A stretch of DNA of 64,000 nt from Desulfohalobium retbaense DSM 5692 (GTDB lineage: Bacteria > Desulfobacterota > Desulfovibrionia > Desulfovibrionales > Desulfohalobiaceae): contig NC_013223.1 in the NCBI RefSeq assembly GCF_000024325.1, positions 2,731,353 to 2,795,352 of the forward strand, read 5' to 3'. The first letter of the stretch is position 1. Each line of letters starts with the position of its first letter. Shown here piece by piece: positions 1 to 7,863 of the stretch. The translations under genes and the position numbers were made by a program. The notes below the pieces were generated by a model. That model worked only from the letters and a program-made list of their open reading frames with translations, was not told the DNA's origin and did no database searches.

Positions 1-1
1 G

Positions 2-148
2 GTTCCGGTAACCGCGGCCGTGCTGGGCGCCCTCTTTCTTGACGAGGTCCTCTCAACCTCGCAGATCGCAGCATCGATTCTGGTCCTGGCCGGTGTCGCC
101 CTGGCGCAGTCGACATTCCTGGAACGTACGGCCCGGCGCCAGAGATAA
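2..148 (+). CDS. EamA/DMT-family exporter, C-terminal end (partial)
   Basis: The gene enters from outside the window and only the last 48 residues are visible, ending at TAA 146-148. The visible part contains PVTAAVLGALFLDE followed by a hydrophobic helix and a short basic tail ending RRQR. This pattern (P-V-A-lG-..-l-gE, then a last transmembrane helix) is typical of the end of the second EamA repeat of drug/metabolite transporters, which are inner-membrane exporters of small metabolites. The substrate cannot be inferred. The call rests on this short motif alone. Confidence 0.6.
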   Translation, partial: VPVTAAVLGALFLDEVLSTSQIAASILVLAGVALAQSTFLERTARRQR

Positions 149-349
149 TGTTCCCGGAGTTGTCTCCCCCTTGCCAGCATCGCTGCTTTGGCGCATAGAA
201 GGAGAAGGAAACCACGATCGAGTTTCTTGGTTCGGGTGCCCACAATCCGTGAAACCGATGCCGCGTCTTGAACACAATTCCGGCATCGGGCCCATTCGGC
301 AGGCCTCACGGATCCAAATGGCCACCCCTTGCGCTTGTAAGGAGGTCCT

Positions 350-778
350 ATGCGTATCCAGCACATTCTCGTCGCCTGTCTGGCAGCAACCTTTGTCTTT
401 TGCACGTTTTTGCCCTCCCTTTGGGCCCAGCGGCCGAACGCTACGGAAACGCCTCCCGGCTGGGAACAGCGGGAAGCAGCCCAGGAACGCGGCGCCAGTC
501 AACGCGATCCCCAGGTCGATAAACGCTTGCGGGAGAAGTGGGACCAGCAGCGTGAACAACGGGAAATCCGGGAGCGGGAGCGCCATGAGCGGGAATGGGA
601 GAGTGAAACCGAATCCTGGCCGGAGTGGCTGCGCAAAAACGGCGAGGGCAATGCAAGCTGGGAGAAACGTCGTCAACGGTGGCGGGAAGAAACCGGCAAT
701 ATCAACGCCACACGCCGCGGCGATTCCCAAGGCCGCGGACGCGGCAGAGGACGGGGACACGGGCGGTCGTCACAATAA
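350..778 (+). CDS. Small secreted, highly charged protein of unknown function
   Basis: The start is well placed: AAGGAGG lies at 339-345, five bases before the ATG. The 142-aa product begins with a clear signal peptide (about residues 1-26, hydrophobic core and a WAQ cleavage region). The mature part is dominated by Arg, Glu, Gln and Trp, with many RE/ER pairs that suggest a long charged helix, and it ends in an RG-rich tail (GRGRGRGRGHGR). I recognise no family. The tail could bind polyanions, but that is a guess. It stands alone between a DMT transporter end and the convergent glnA gene. Confidence 0.6.
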   Translation: MRIQHILVACLAATFVFCTFLPSLWAQRPNATETPPGWEQREAAQERGASQRDPQVDKRLREKWDQQREQREIRERERHEREWESETESWPEWLRKNGEGNASWEKRRQRWREETGNINATRRGDSQGRGRGRGRGHGRSSQ

Positions 779-945
779 GACTGCGGTCCTCGGACGCGTC
801 ATCGAAAAAAGTCCCGCTGTATTCCCACGTCAGGACTGGAGAGACGGCTGTGGGCTCTAAGTGCGCCCTCGCGGCCCATCCTGGCCAATTGCCGGGAAAG
901 CGCAGAATGGGGTGAAAAACGAGTTTTTCGAGTCTCTCAACACAA

Positions 946-985
946 ACGCCGCAGGCCGCCGGGATTTCCCGGCGGCCTGCGGCGT
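946..985 (-). terminator. Stem-loop downstream of glnA
   Basis: A perfect 19-bp inverted repeat (946-964 with 967-985) with a 2-base centre lies 30 bases beyond the glnA stop codon. In the minus direction it is followed by a short, interrupted T run. It probably ends glnA transcription, although the U tract is weak. Confidence 0.7.
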
Positions 986-1015
986 ATTCGAGCATGGAGG
1001 TGAGGGGAACCGGAC

Positions 1016-2362
1016 TTACAGGACCGGCAAATACTTTTCGATTTCGTAATTGGTGACCTGGGTGCGGTAGTTGTCCCATTCGATCTTCTTGTTCTCAATG
1101 AACTTGGTGAAGATATGTTCGCCCAGGGCTTCCTTGAGCAGTTCGCTGTCTTCCATGGCGGCAACGGCTTCATGCAGGCTGCCGGGGAGGTTCTCGATCC
1201 CACGGTCGGCGCGTTCCTGATCGTTCATTTCAAAGATGTCGGCTTCGACCGGATCTTCCAGGGTGTAGCCTTCCTCAATGCCCTTCAGGCCGGCGGCGAG
1301 CATGACCGCAAAGGCGAGATAGGGATTGCAGGCCGGGTCCGGCGAACGCAGTTCGACACGGGTCGCGGCTTCCTTGCCGGGTTTGTACATCGGCACGCGC
1401 AACAGGGCAGAGCGGTTGCGGCGGGCCCAGGCCCCATATACCGGGGCTTCGTAGCCGGGCACGAGACGCTTGTAGGAGTTGACCCACTGGTTGGTCACCG
1501 CAGTGAGCTCGGGAGCGTGGCGGAGCAGGCCGGCGATATACTGCTTACCGGTTTCGCTCAGGCCGTATTCGTCCTTGGTGTCGAAAAAGGCGTTTTTGCC
1601 GTTTTTGAACAGGGACTGGTGGACGTGCATACCGCTGCCGTTTTCACCAAAGATCGGCTTGGGCATGAAGGTGGCGTAGACGCCGTGCTTGCGGGCGACT
1701 TCCTTGACGATGACCTTGTAGGTCACAGCGGTGTCGGCCATTTTCAGGGCTTCCTGATAGCGCAAGTCGATCTCGTGCTGGCTGGGGGCCACTTCGTGGT
1801 GGCTGTACTCAACCTGGATGCCCATCTTGTTCAAAGAAAAAATGATGTCCCGGCGGATGTCGTTGGCCAGATCCAGGGGCGGAGCGTCGAAATAGCCGCC
1901 AAAATCCAGGGTTTTCGGCTCACGGGAATTCTCGAAGAGGAAGAACTCCAGTTCCGGGCCGACATAATAGGAGTAGCCCTTTTCAGCGGCCTTGTTGATG
2001 AGCTTTTTCAGCACATACCGGCCATCGCCTTCGTACGGGGTTCCGTCGGGGCGCTTGATATCGCAGAACATCCGAGCCACCGGGCGGTCGGTAGGACGCC
2101 AAGAGACGGCCTGGAACGAAGTCGGGTCAGGGAAGGCGACCATATCGCTTTCGTGGATGCGGGAAAATCCTTCAATAGAGGAACCATCAAAGCCCATGCC
2201 CTCTTCAAAGGCCTCTTCGAGTTCGCTCGGCGTGACCTGAAAACTTTTCAAGGTGCCCAGCACATCAGTAAACCAGAACTGGATAAAGCTGATGTCGTTT
2301 TCCCTGACGGCCTTGAGGACGTCGTCGGCATTCTTGCAATTGAAAATCGGGGTTTCGTTCAT
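1016..2362 (-). CDS. glnA: Glutamine synthetase type I (GSI-alpha-like)
   Basis: Cytosolic enzyme that makes glutamine from glutamate, ammonia and ATP. The 448-aa protein has the beta-grasp N-terminus (with the MGFDGSSIEGF loop), the catalytic motifs (NGSGMHVHQSL; PGYEAPVY; the RNRSALLRVP nucleotide region) and full family length. The C-terminal region lacks the NLYDLP-type tyrosine loop that is adenylylated in GSI-beta enzymes. This suggests feedback control rather than GlnE adenylylation, as known for GSI-alpha. GGAGG precedes the ATG (CCCAGGAGGGACA in the minus sense). The gene is monocistronic, with its own stem-loop downstream and a long hairpin-containing leader upstream. Confidence 0.96.
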   Translation of the reverse strand: MNETPIFNCKNADDVLKAVRENDISFIQFWFTDVLGTLKSFQVTPSELEEAFEEGMGFDGSSIEGFSRIHESDMVAFPDPTSFQAVSWRPTDRPVARMFCDIKRPDGTPYEGDGRYVLKKLINKAAEKGYSYYVGPELEFFLFENSREPKTLDFGGYFDAPPLDLANDIRRDIIFSLNKMGIQVEYSHHEVAPSQHEIDLRYQEALKMADTAVTYKVIVKEVARKHGVYATFMPKPIFGENGSGMHVHQSLFKNGKNAFFDTKDEYGLSETGKQYIAGLLRHAPELTAVTNQWVNSYKRLVPGYEAPVYGAWARRNRSALLRVPMYKPGKEAATRVELRSPDPACNPYLAFAVMLAAGLKGIEEGYTLEDPVEADIFEMNDQERADRGIENLPGSLHEAVAAMEDSELLKEALGEHIFTKFIENKKIEWDNYRTQVTNYEIEKYLPVL

Positions 2363-2451
2363 TGTGTCCCTCCTGGGTCGTGGTTGGGTTTCTCTTCACT
2401 GTAAGCAAAGCTGTGCCAAATTGCGAACTTTTCTTTGCATTTCAGGGTATT

Positions 2452-2489
2452 AACACTTGCAACCGGGGCAAAGCCCGGTTGCAAGTGTT
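2452..2489 (+). other. Perfect 16-bp hairpin upstream of glnA
   Basis: The inverted repeat 2452-2467 / 2474-2489 is perfect, with a 6-base loop. On the plus strand it is followed by TTCATTTTTGTC, like a weak intrinsic terminator, but no plus-strand gene ends nearby. On the minus strand it sits about 90 bases upstream of the glnA ATG and could be a leader structure or an operator. Its function is not known. Confidence 0.6.
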
Positions 2490-2735
2490 TTCATTTTTGT
2501 CAAAACACAATCTTGCAAAGATCCAATATTGACAAAAACGAAAAACTGCTCTCAGCATACCCCTTGCCTGGTGCTGACGCAAGCCGCTTTTCCGATCCCC
2601 TCCCTAGCCGCTCGTCCTGCCGCACTGGCAGCCTTCCCGACAGATGCCCTGCCTAATTCGCCACAGTCCACTGGGAGGTTTGTGTCTGTTCCCGGCAATG
2701 GTGCCTTCAACCGATTCCAAACCCCGATCCTTTTC

Positions 2736-3042
2736 GGCTCTTCGTCACAGAGCATGGAATTTCAGACGCAAAAGTTTGCCGTCTCTTCTGTGTGCTTCGA
2801 GCGAAAGGCCCGCAGATTTTCTTGGTCCCGCCAAAAGGGGGAAACCGGACCGCGAACTGAATGCTCCCTGGCGGATTTTGATGCAACAAGGGCCATCTTC
2901 GACACCTGGAGTTCTGCTTTACTTGAGAGTCCGGAGGGGGCAAGGATCCCCCTTTGGCGGGATTGAGAAAATACCGGGCCGAAAGTGGACACACAGAAGA
3001 GACGGCAAACTCCAAAAATCCACAGGATCCGTCAAAGAACCC
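2736..3042 (+). mobile_element. 307-bp MITE-like element, copy 1
   Basis: This is one of two nearly identical 307-bp copies (the other is at 7353-7659); I count about five substitutions and no indels. It is flanked by a perfect 7-bp direct repeat CCTTTTC (2729-2735 and 3043-3049). The ends are imperfect inverted repeats (GGCTCTTCGTCA and, reversed, GGGTTCTTTGAC). Inside are a perfect 22-bp inverted pair (2773-2794 / 2990-3011) and a second imperfect pair (2817-2841 / 2948-2971), so most of the element could fold into a long hairpin. It encodes no transposase. The short open frames inside are not convincing genes. The GGCTCTTC end resembles ISL3-family termini from memory, so an ISL3-type transposase elsewhere may mobilise it. 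Confidence 0.85.
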
Positions 3043-3193
3043 CCTTTTCGGGCCACATCCTGAGGCCCTCAGTTTACGCCTCTTGCATGGCAGACTGGCA
3101 TCGACCGCTGCCTTCCAGCGAGATGCCTCACTGCGTGCCAAACTGCGAAACCAATCCCCTCGTGCCGGAGTGCAATCTTTCGCCTTCCTGGAT

Positions 3194-3241
3194 TGCACAT
3201 GCCCGGCCACGGCTGTGCAGCGCATTGCACAATCCTGTGCG
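3194..3241 (+). promoter_or_regulatory. Cluster of TGTGCA half-sites, candidate activator binding region
   Basis: Four TGTGCA/TGCACA-type half-sites occur at 3194-3199, 3214-3219, 3226-3231 and 3236-3240 (the last incomplete). The pair 3214-3231 forms an 18-bp imperfect palindrome. The cluster lies about 75-125 bases upstream of the expected start of the sigma-54 promoter at 3290, the usual place for NtrC-family enhancer sites. It is therefore a candidate binding region for the ZraR-like regulator encoded downstream. This is inferred from position and symmetry only. Confidence 0.35.
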
Positions 3242-3289
3242 AGCCTGAGGCCTCTCAACTCAACCACCCGAAATGTAAGATAAAATATT

Positions 3290-3307
3290 TTGGCACGCCC
3301 AATGCAT
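3290..3307 (+). promoter_or_regulatory. Sigma-54 (-24/-12) promoter of the zraP-like gene
   Basis: The sequence TTGGCACGCCCAATGCAT matches the sigma-54 consensus TGGCACG-N4-TTGCA with one mismatch in the -12 block. The GG (3292-3293) and GC (3304-3305) pairs are separated by exactly 10 bases, as sigma-54 requires. Transcription should start near 3317, about 50 bases before the zraP-like ATG. A sigma-54-dependent activator is encoded 2.4 kb downstream in the same direction, which supports the assignment. Confidence 0.85.
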
Positions 3308-3366
3308 TATCTTAAGCCACAGTGATTTTCCTCAACCTCTTGCGCTCTTGTATAAGGAGTTTGTTT

Positions 3367-3837
3367 ATGAACCGTAAGTCTTTCACCCTCCTGGCTTCCT
3401 TGCTTCTGCTCGTCGTGGCTGGTTCAGCCTGGGCCGGTCCGGGTCACGGCTTCAAAGGCCGCCAGGGCACCCCGCCCTGCCTGGCTGGTTCCCAGCAAGG
3501 CGGCCCCGGGATCTTCGCCCAGATTCCGCCGGAACAGCACGCCGCAGTCCAGGGCATCCTCGAGACCCATCAGCAAAAAGCCTTTGTCCTGCGCCAGGAC
3601 CTGATCAGCAAGCGAGCCACCCTGCGCGGTCTCATCGCTGATCCCGACAGCACCCAGAACGCGATTGATACGGCGGTCGAAGCGGTCAACGACGCCCGAG
3701 GCAAGCTGTTGAGCGAACGCACCGCCTTTCAAAGAAAACTCCAACAGGAAACCGGCCTGCCCGCCTTCGGCCAGAGAGCTGGAAAAGGGTCCTTCCACGG
3801 TCAACGTGGTTTCGGGCCGGGCGCCTGCTGGCGCTAA
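3367..3837 (+). CDS. zraP: ZraP/CpxP-like periplasmic metal-stress protein
   Basis: I start the gene at ATG 3367 because AAGGAG (3354-3359) sits just upstream and the product then begins with a clean signal peptide (MNRKSFTLLASLLLLVVAG..AWA); a longer in-frame start at 3322 would spoil it. The 156-aa product is an exported helical protein with Gly-rich ends. Its central region (IPPEQHAAVQGILETHQQ.. and ..TAVEAVNDARGKLLSERTAF) fits the ZraP/heavy-metal-sensor fold. In enterobacteria ZraP is a zinc-binding periplasmic chaperone that represses ZraSR signalling. Here the gene lies directly upstream of a ZraS-like kinase and a ZraR-like regulator and carries a sigma-54 promoter, which strongly supports the call. 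Family similarity in sequence is modest. Confidence 0.75.
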   Translation: MNRKSFTLLASLLLLVVAGSAWAGPGHGFKGRQGTPPCLAGSQQGGPGIFAQIPPEQHAAVQGILETHQQKAFVLRQDLISKRATLRGLIADPDSTQNAIDTAVEAVNDARGKLLSERTAFQRKLQQETGLPAFGQRAGKGSFHGQRGFGPGACWR

Positions 3838-3863
3838 TCTCCGCCTCCCTTCCTCCTGCCGTT

Positions 3864-3893
3864 GCCCCGCAGACCGCTTCTGGTCTGCGGGGC
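3864..3893 (+). terminator. Stem-loop between zraP- and zraS-like genes
   Basis: A perfect 12-bp stem (3864-3875 / 3882-3893) with a 6-base loop is followed by TCTTCTC. It lies between the stop of the zraP-like gene and the kinase start. It probably attenuates readthrough so that the abundant periplasmic protein is made in excess over the kinase. Confidence 0.6.
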
Positions 3894-3961
3894 TCTTCTC
3901 AGTTAGGATCACTCCAGCATTCCACCTTGAGCGTTCTCAGGCCAGCTGAACAAGGACCACT

Positions 3962-5683
3962 ATGCAGATACTCAATCGCTTCTCCTGGAAACAGACGGTC
4001 TTGTTTTCCATTGTCGTCCTTATCGTCCTCGGCCTGAGCCTGAGTATCCTCACCTGGCAGAACCTCCGCCAACAACGCCAAGCCATCGACCGCCACGTTG
4101 CGCTGGCCGCCCGGTCCATCGCTCGCGGTGTCCAGGCCAATCTTTTCCGCGGCATGCGCACCATGCGCATGCACCAAATGCGGGGCAACTCCCAGGAACT
4201 CCCGACCTTGCGCCCCGCGGCGGACATGCTTTTGCAGGACTTGGTCCAAAACGGCGACCTTGTTTTCCTCCAACTCCGGAACCCGGACGGCAGCGTCGCC
4301 CTGACCTCGCCCATGTCCCAAACCGTGGATATCCCGGCGGGCGCCCGCCAGGCCATTCGCCAGGGCCGGACCTGGAACGCCCAGATCGACTGGCGGAGCA
4401 AACGGACACTGCTTTTCCTGGCCCCGACGCGCCCCCATCTGGCCCCCTTGTGCTCCGAAGGCCAGAGTGCCCAGTGTTCCCCGCAGACCCCCCCGTTTCT
4501 CGTTCTCGGCCTGGACATGGAAGACCACTTGGCCCTGTATTCGCGCTACCGCCGCAACGCCGTTCTCCAATCCGGCTATGTGCTCGTGGTTGCCCTGGCC
4601 CTGTGGGGACTGGCTCTGGCCTATCTCCGCCGGCGACAACAGGGACGACGCGTCGATGTTCTGGAAACCTTCCAGACCGCCCTGCTCGACACCATGCCCG
4701 AAGCCCTCTTGACCCTGGATGCCAAGGGCCGCATCCAAAGCGTCAACCGCGGAGCCACCCAATTATTCGCCAGTCCGGCCGCGGCGATTGTCGGCAAGCC
4801 GTGGCGCGAGGCCTTGCCCCTTTTTGGCGCTGCCGAGGCACCGGACACCGAATTGCCTCGCAAATGGACCAAAGTCCATTTCGGGACCAAGGAGGTTGAA
4901 GCCGTTAGCGTGCCCCTGGAGGCGCCGGATGCGGACGCTGCCACGCTGCTGTTGCTTCGCGACCGCACTGAACTGGCCGAGCTTGAAAAGGATCTCGAAG
5001 AAACCCGGAAGCTGGCGACCATCGGCCGTCTCGCTGCGGGCCTGGCCCATGAGATCCGCAATCCCTTGAGCGCCCTGAGAGGGTTCGCTCAATATTTCGC
5101 TGGAAAATTCGCACCTGAGGAACAGGCCCATACCTACGCCCAGACCATGGTCCGCGAAGCCGACAGGCTGAACCGGGTGGTCACCGATCTGCTCTACATG
5201 GCCCGTCCCCAGCCGCCGCATCCCCAGTCCCTCTCTTTACGGGCCCTGGCAGAAGATCTCGAACGCCTCCTGGGATTCGATCTCAAACAGCACAGCACCA
5301 CCTTTGCCCTGGATCTGGAAACGGACCATGTCTGGGCCGATGAGGAGGGGCTGCGCCGCATTCTGCTCAATCTGCTGCTCAACAGTTTAAGCGCTCTCCC
5401 GGAAGCCGGGGGACACATTACCCTTGCGACGCAGTCCTCCGGGACCGGTATCTGGATCCTGGTTCGCGACACCGGACAGGGCATGGACGAAGCGACCAGG
5501 GAACAGGCTTTGGAGCCGTTTTTCACCACCAAAGACCGGGGAACCGGCCTCGGCCTGGCCCTGGTCCACCGCATTGTCCGCGACCACGGCGGCAGCCTGG
5601 AAATCCGGACTGCTCCTGACGCGGGCACTGAAGTGGCCCTGTTTTTTCCCGGCCCCGACCGCGCCCCAACCGAAGCGCAATAG
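3962..5683 (+). CDS. zraS: Sensor histidine kinase, ZraS-like
   Basis: Inner-membrane kinase of 573 aa. In order it shows a transmembrane helix (about residues 10-32), a periplasmic sensor region of about 170 aa with a Cys pair near CSEGQSAQCS, a second helix (about 205-223), a PAS domain (LLDTMPEALLTLDAKGRIQSVNRGA), a HisKA box with phospho-acceptor His363 (GLAHEIRNPLSALRGFAQYF), and an ATPase domain with N, G1 and G2 boxes (NLLLNSLSAL, DTGQGMD, GTGLGLALV). This layout is that of NtrB/ZraS kinases that feed sigma-54 activators. The next gene is such an activator. The sensed signal is presumably envelope metal or stress, inferred from the ZraP-like neighbour. Confidence 0.9.
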   Translation: MQILNRFSWKQTVLFSIVVLIVLGLSLSILTWQNLRQQRQAIDRHVALAARSIARGVQANLFRGMRTMRMHQMRGNSQELPTLRPAADMLLQDLVQNGDLVFLQLRNPDGSVALTSPMSQTVDIPAGARQAIRQGRTWNAQIDWRSKRTLLFLAPTRPHLAPLCSEGQSAQCSPQTPPFLVLGLDMEDHLALYSRYRRNAVLQSGYVLVVALALWGLALAYLRRRQQGRRVDVLETFQTALLDTMPEALLTLDAKGRIQSVNRGATQLFASPAAAIVGKPWREALPLFGAAEAPDTELPRKWTKVHFGTKEVEAVSVPLEAPDADAATLLLLRDRTELAELEKDLEETRKLATIGRLAAGLAHEIRNPLSALRGFAQYFAGKFAPEEQAHTYAQTMVREADRLNRVVTDLLYMARPQPPHPQSLSLRALAEDLERLLGFDLKQHSTTFALDLETDHVWADEEGLRRILLNLLLNSLSALPEAGGHITLATQSSGTGIWILVRDTGQGMDEATREQALEPFFTTKDRGTGLGLALVHRIVRDHGGSLEIRTAPDAGTEVALFFPGPDRAPTEAQ

Positions 5684-5750
5684 CCTGCGCATTGCCCGCA
5701 ATGCGGCACGGCGCGGCCGTCTCAGCAAATGCCTCTCAAGGAGAACGAGC

Positions 5751-7127
5751 GTGCAGAAAACCGAATCCCCCGACACTCCCCGCGTTCTGGTGGTTGATGA
5801 CGAAGAAGCCTTGCGACTGATGCTCCGCGCCGTTCTTGAGGAGCAGGGCTGGGAGGTGGATGAGGCCGCCAATGGCGAGAAAGCGTTGCACCGGGTCACT
5901 GCCCTGGAGCCGCAGGTCATCGTTCTCGACATCCGTATGCCTGGGATCAGCGGGCTTGAGGTCCTGGGGCGGCTCCAGGCCGACTACCGCCACATCCCTG
6001 TGATCATGCTCACCGCTTACGGGACCGTGGACACGGCCGTGGAGGCCATGAAACTCGGCGCTTTCGACTTTCTGGCCAAACCGGCGGACAACGAGGAGAT
6101 CATCTCGGTGCTCGACCGGGCCCTGGAATACAGCCGTTACCTGCGTCGGGAGGGGCCGGAGGCCCAGCCCCCGGTCGAGGGCAGTCAATTGGTCGGCGAC
6201 AGCGCAGCCATGCGCACCGTTTTTGAATTCATCCGCCAGGTCGGTCCCAGCGAGGCCACAGTGCTTATCCAGGGGGAATCAGGGACCGGCAAAGAGCTAG
6301 TGGCCGAGGCTCTGCATGCGGCAAGCCACCGCGCTTCAGGCCCTCTGGTCAAAGTCAACTGCGCGGCCCTGCCGGAAAACCTCCTGGAGAGCGAACTTTT
6401 CGGTTACGCCAAAGGCGCCTTCACCGGAGCGGCCAAGGACAAGCCCGGCCGATTCCAACTCGCCCACAAAGGGACCCTGTTTCTGGACGAAGTTGGGGAA
6501 ATGGCGTTGCCGCTCCAGGCAAAATTGCTCCGAGCCCTGCAGGAACGCCTCATCGAGCCCTTGGGCGGTGTCCGGCCCCAGGAAGTCGATGTCCGCGTCA
6601 TTGCGGCCACCAACCTCCACCTGGAGCAGGCCGTCGAGGAACACCGCTTCCGTCAGGATCTGTATTACCGCCTCAACGTCCTTGAAGTCCGCCTGCCCCC
6701 GCTGCGGGAACGCAGTGAGGACATCCCCCTTCTGGTAGGCCATCTGCTGGAAAAATTGGCCGAGAAGAACAAGCGTCGTCCGCCCCGGGCGACCCCGGCC
6801 TTCCTCCACGCTCTGCAGGGCTATACCTGGCCGGGCAACGTGAGGGAGTTGGAAAATGTCCTGGAACGGGCCCTGATCCTGTCCACGGCAAGCACTCTGA
6901 CACCTGAGGACCTGCCGCCCCAGATCCTGGACCACTCCCCCGCAGGTCCCGCCGAGCCGGTCGCAGCCGGCGGCAATGGCATCTCCCTGGACGCTGCCGA
7001 AAAACAGGCCATCATCCAAGCCCTGGAAAGCAACGGCCAGCACCGGGAACGGACGGCCCAGGCCCTGGGGATCAGCCGCCGAACGCTGCAGTACAAGCTG
7101 CGCAAATACGGACTGACCTCACGCTGA
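5751..7127 (+). CDS. zraR: Sigma-54-dependent response regulator, ZraR/NtrC family
   Basis: I choose GTG 5751 because AAGGAG lies at 5739-5744 and the receiver domain begins right after it. The 458-aa product has a receiver domain with phospho-acceptor Asp60 (VIVLDIRMPG), an AAA+ domain with Walker A GESGTGKE (about residue 175) and the sigma-54 contact loop GAFTGA (about 221), and a Fis-type helix-turn-helix at the C-terminus (RTAQALGISRRTLQYKLRKYG). It should activate the sigma-54 promoter at 3290 when phosphorylated by the upstream kinase. The order differs from E. coli, where zraP is divergent from zraSR; here all three run the same way. Confidence 0.92.
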   Translation: MQKTESPDTPRVLVVDDEEALRLMLRAVLEEQGWEVDEAANGEKALHRVTALEPQVIVLDIRMPGISGLEVLGRLQADYRHIPVIMLTAYGTVDTAVEAMKLGAFDFLAKPADNEEIISVLDRALEYSRYLRREGPEAQPPVEGSQLVGDSAAMRTVFEFIRQVGPSEATVLIQGESGTGKELVAEALHAASHRASGPLVKVNCAALPENLLESELFGYAKGAFTGAAKDKPGRFQLAHKGTLFLDEVGEMALPLQAKLLRALQERLIEPLGGVRPQEVDVRVIAATNLHLEQAVEEHRFRQDLYYRLNVLEVRLPPLRERSEDIPLLVGHLLEKLAEKNKRRPPRATPAFLHALQGYTWPGNVRELENVLERALILSTASTLTPEDLPPQILDHSPAGPAEPVAAGGNGISLDAAEKQAIIQALESNGQHRERTAQALGISRRTLQYKLRKYGLTSR

Positions 7128-7139
7128 GCTTGAAGTAAA

Positions 7140-7178
7140 GCGGCATCCCGGCGGGCGAACCCGATGCCGGGATGCCGC
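7140..7178 (+). terminator. Stem-loop after the zraR-like gene
   Basis: A perfect 13-bp stem (7140-7152 / 7166-7178) with a 13-base loop begins 12 bases after the stop codon. No strong T run follows. It is a plausible end of the zraPSR transcript. Confidence 0.6.
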
Positions 7179-7352
7179 AACCTCTCTGGACGGTCTGAGC
7201 CCGAAAAGGCGGCCACCATCATTTGCCGTCCTCATGTCCTGGCTTGTTTTTGAAATCCTCCTGTTCCCTCGCTCTCCAATCGCACTCCTGAACCCATCTT
7301 TGCTTGCCTCAAAAGACCTGCTCCTGGTATCTCAAGGACAAAGCCTGAAACT

Positions 7353-7659
7353 GGCTCTTCGTCACAGGGCATGGAATTTCAGACGCAAAAGTTTGCCGTC
7401 TCTTCTGTGTGCTTCGAGCGGAAGGCCCGCACATTTTCTTGGTCCCGCCAAAAGGGGGAAACCGGACCGCGAACTGAATGCTCCCAGGCGGATTTTGATG
7501 CAACAAGGGCCATCTTCGACACCTGGAGTTCTGCTTTACTTGAGAGTCCGGAGGGGGCAAGGATCCCCCTTTGGCGGGATTGAGAAAATACCGGGCCGAA
7601 AGTGGGCACACAGAAGAGACGGCAAACTCCAAAAATCCACAGGATCCGTCAAAGAACCC
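7353..7659 (+). mobile_element. 307-bp MITE-like element, copy 2
   Basis: Same orientation and sequence as the copy at 2736-3042, apart from about five substitutions. It is flanked by a perfect 7-bp direct repeat TGAAACT (7346-7352 / 7660-7666; 9 bp, CCTGAAACT, if the end is taken two bases earlier). The flanking duplication differs from that of copy 1, so the two copies arose by separate insertions. The 22-bp inner inverted arms lie at 7390-7411 and 7607-7628. No protein-coding capacity is apparent. Confidence 0.85.
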
Positions 7660-7821
7660 TGAAACTCGGACTGACCCCCACACCGGCTCACGGATCGAGC
7701 AGTGAGCCTTCTCGAGCCGTTTTTTGGGAGGGAGCGGACGTGGAGCAGGAAATTTGCTTTTTTGTTCTCAAAAGGGGTTTACAACCCTCGCAAAGGTATG
7801 TTTAAAGGACTTCAACGAACT

Positions 7822-7836
7822 TGATAACAATTATCA
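7822..7836 (+). promoter_or_regulatory. Fur/PerR-type box upstream of the peroxiredoxin gene
   Basis: TGATAACAATTATCA is a 7-1-7 inverted repeat that matches the Fur core TGATAATnATTATCA at all but one position. It lies 28 bases before the ATG of the peroxiredoxin gene. Fur-family repressors (Fur, or the peroxide sensor PerR) bind such boxes, and control of a peroxide-scavenging gene fits PerR in particular. The family member cannot be told from the site alone. Confidence 0.7.
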
Positions 7837-7863
7837 TTCTTAAAAACACAACGGAGGTTCCCC

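Noticed and set aside
2402..2426. Sigma-54-like sequence TTTGGCACAGCTTTGCT upstream of glnA (minus strand)
   Set aside because: The GG and GC pairs are separated by 9 bases, not the 10 that sigma-54 requires, so it is a near miss.
7371..7583. Short open frames inside the 307-bp repeat copies
   Set aside because: They occur only because the repeat lacks stop codons; no transposase or other motif, and the element folds as a palindrome.
2736..7659. Composite transposon carrying zraPSR
   Set aside because: Each end element has its own, different target duplication, which shows separate insertions rather than movement of the whole segment.
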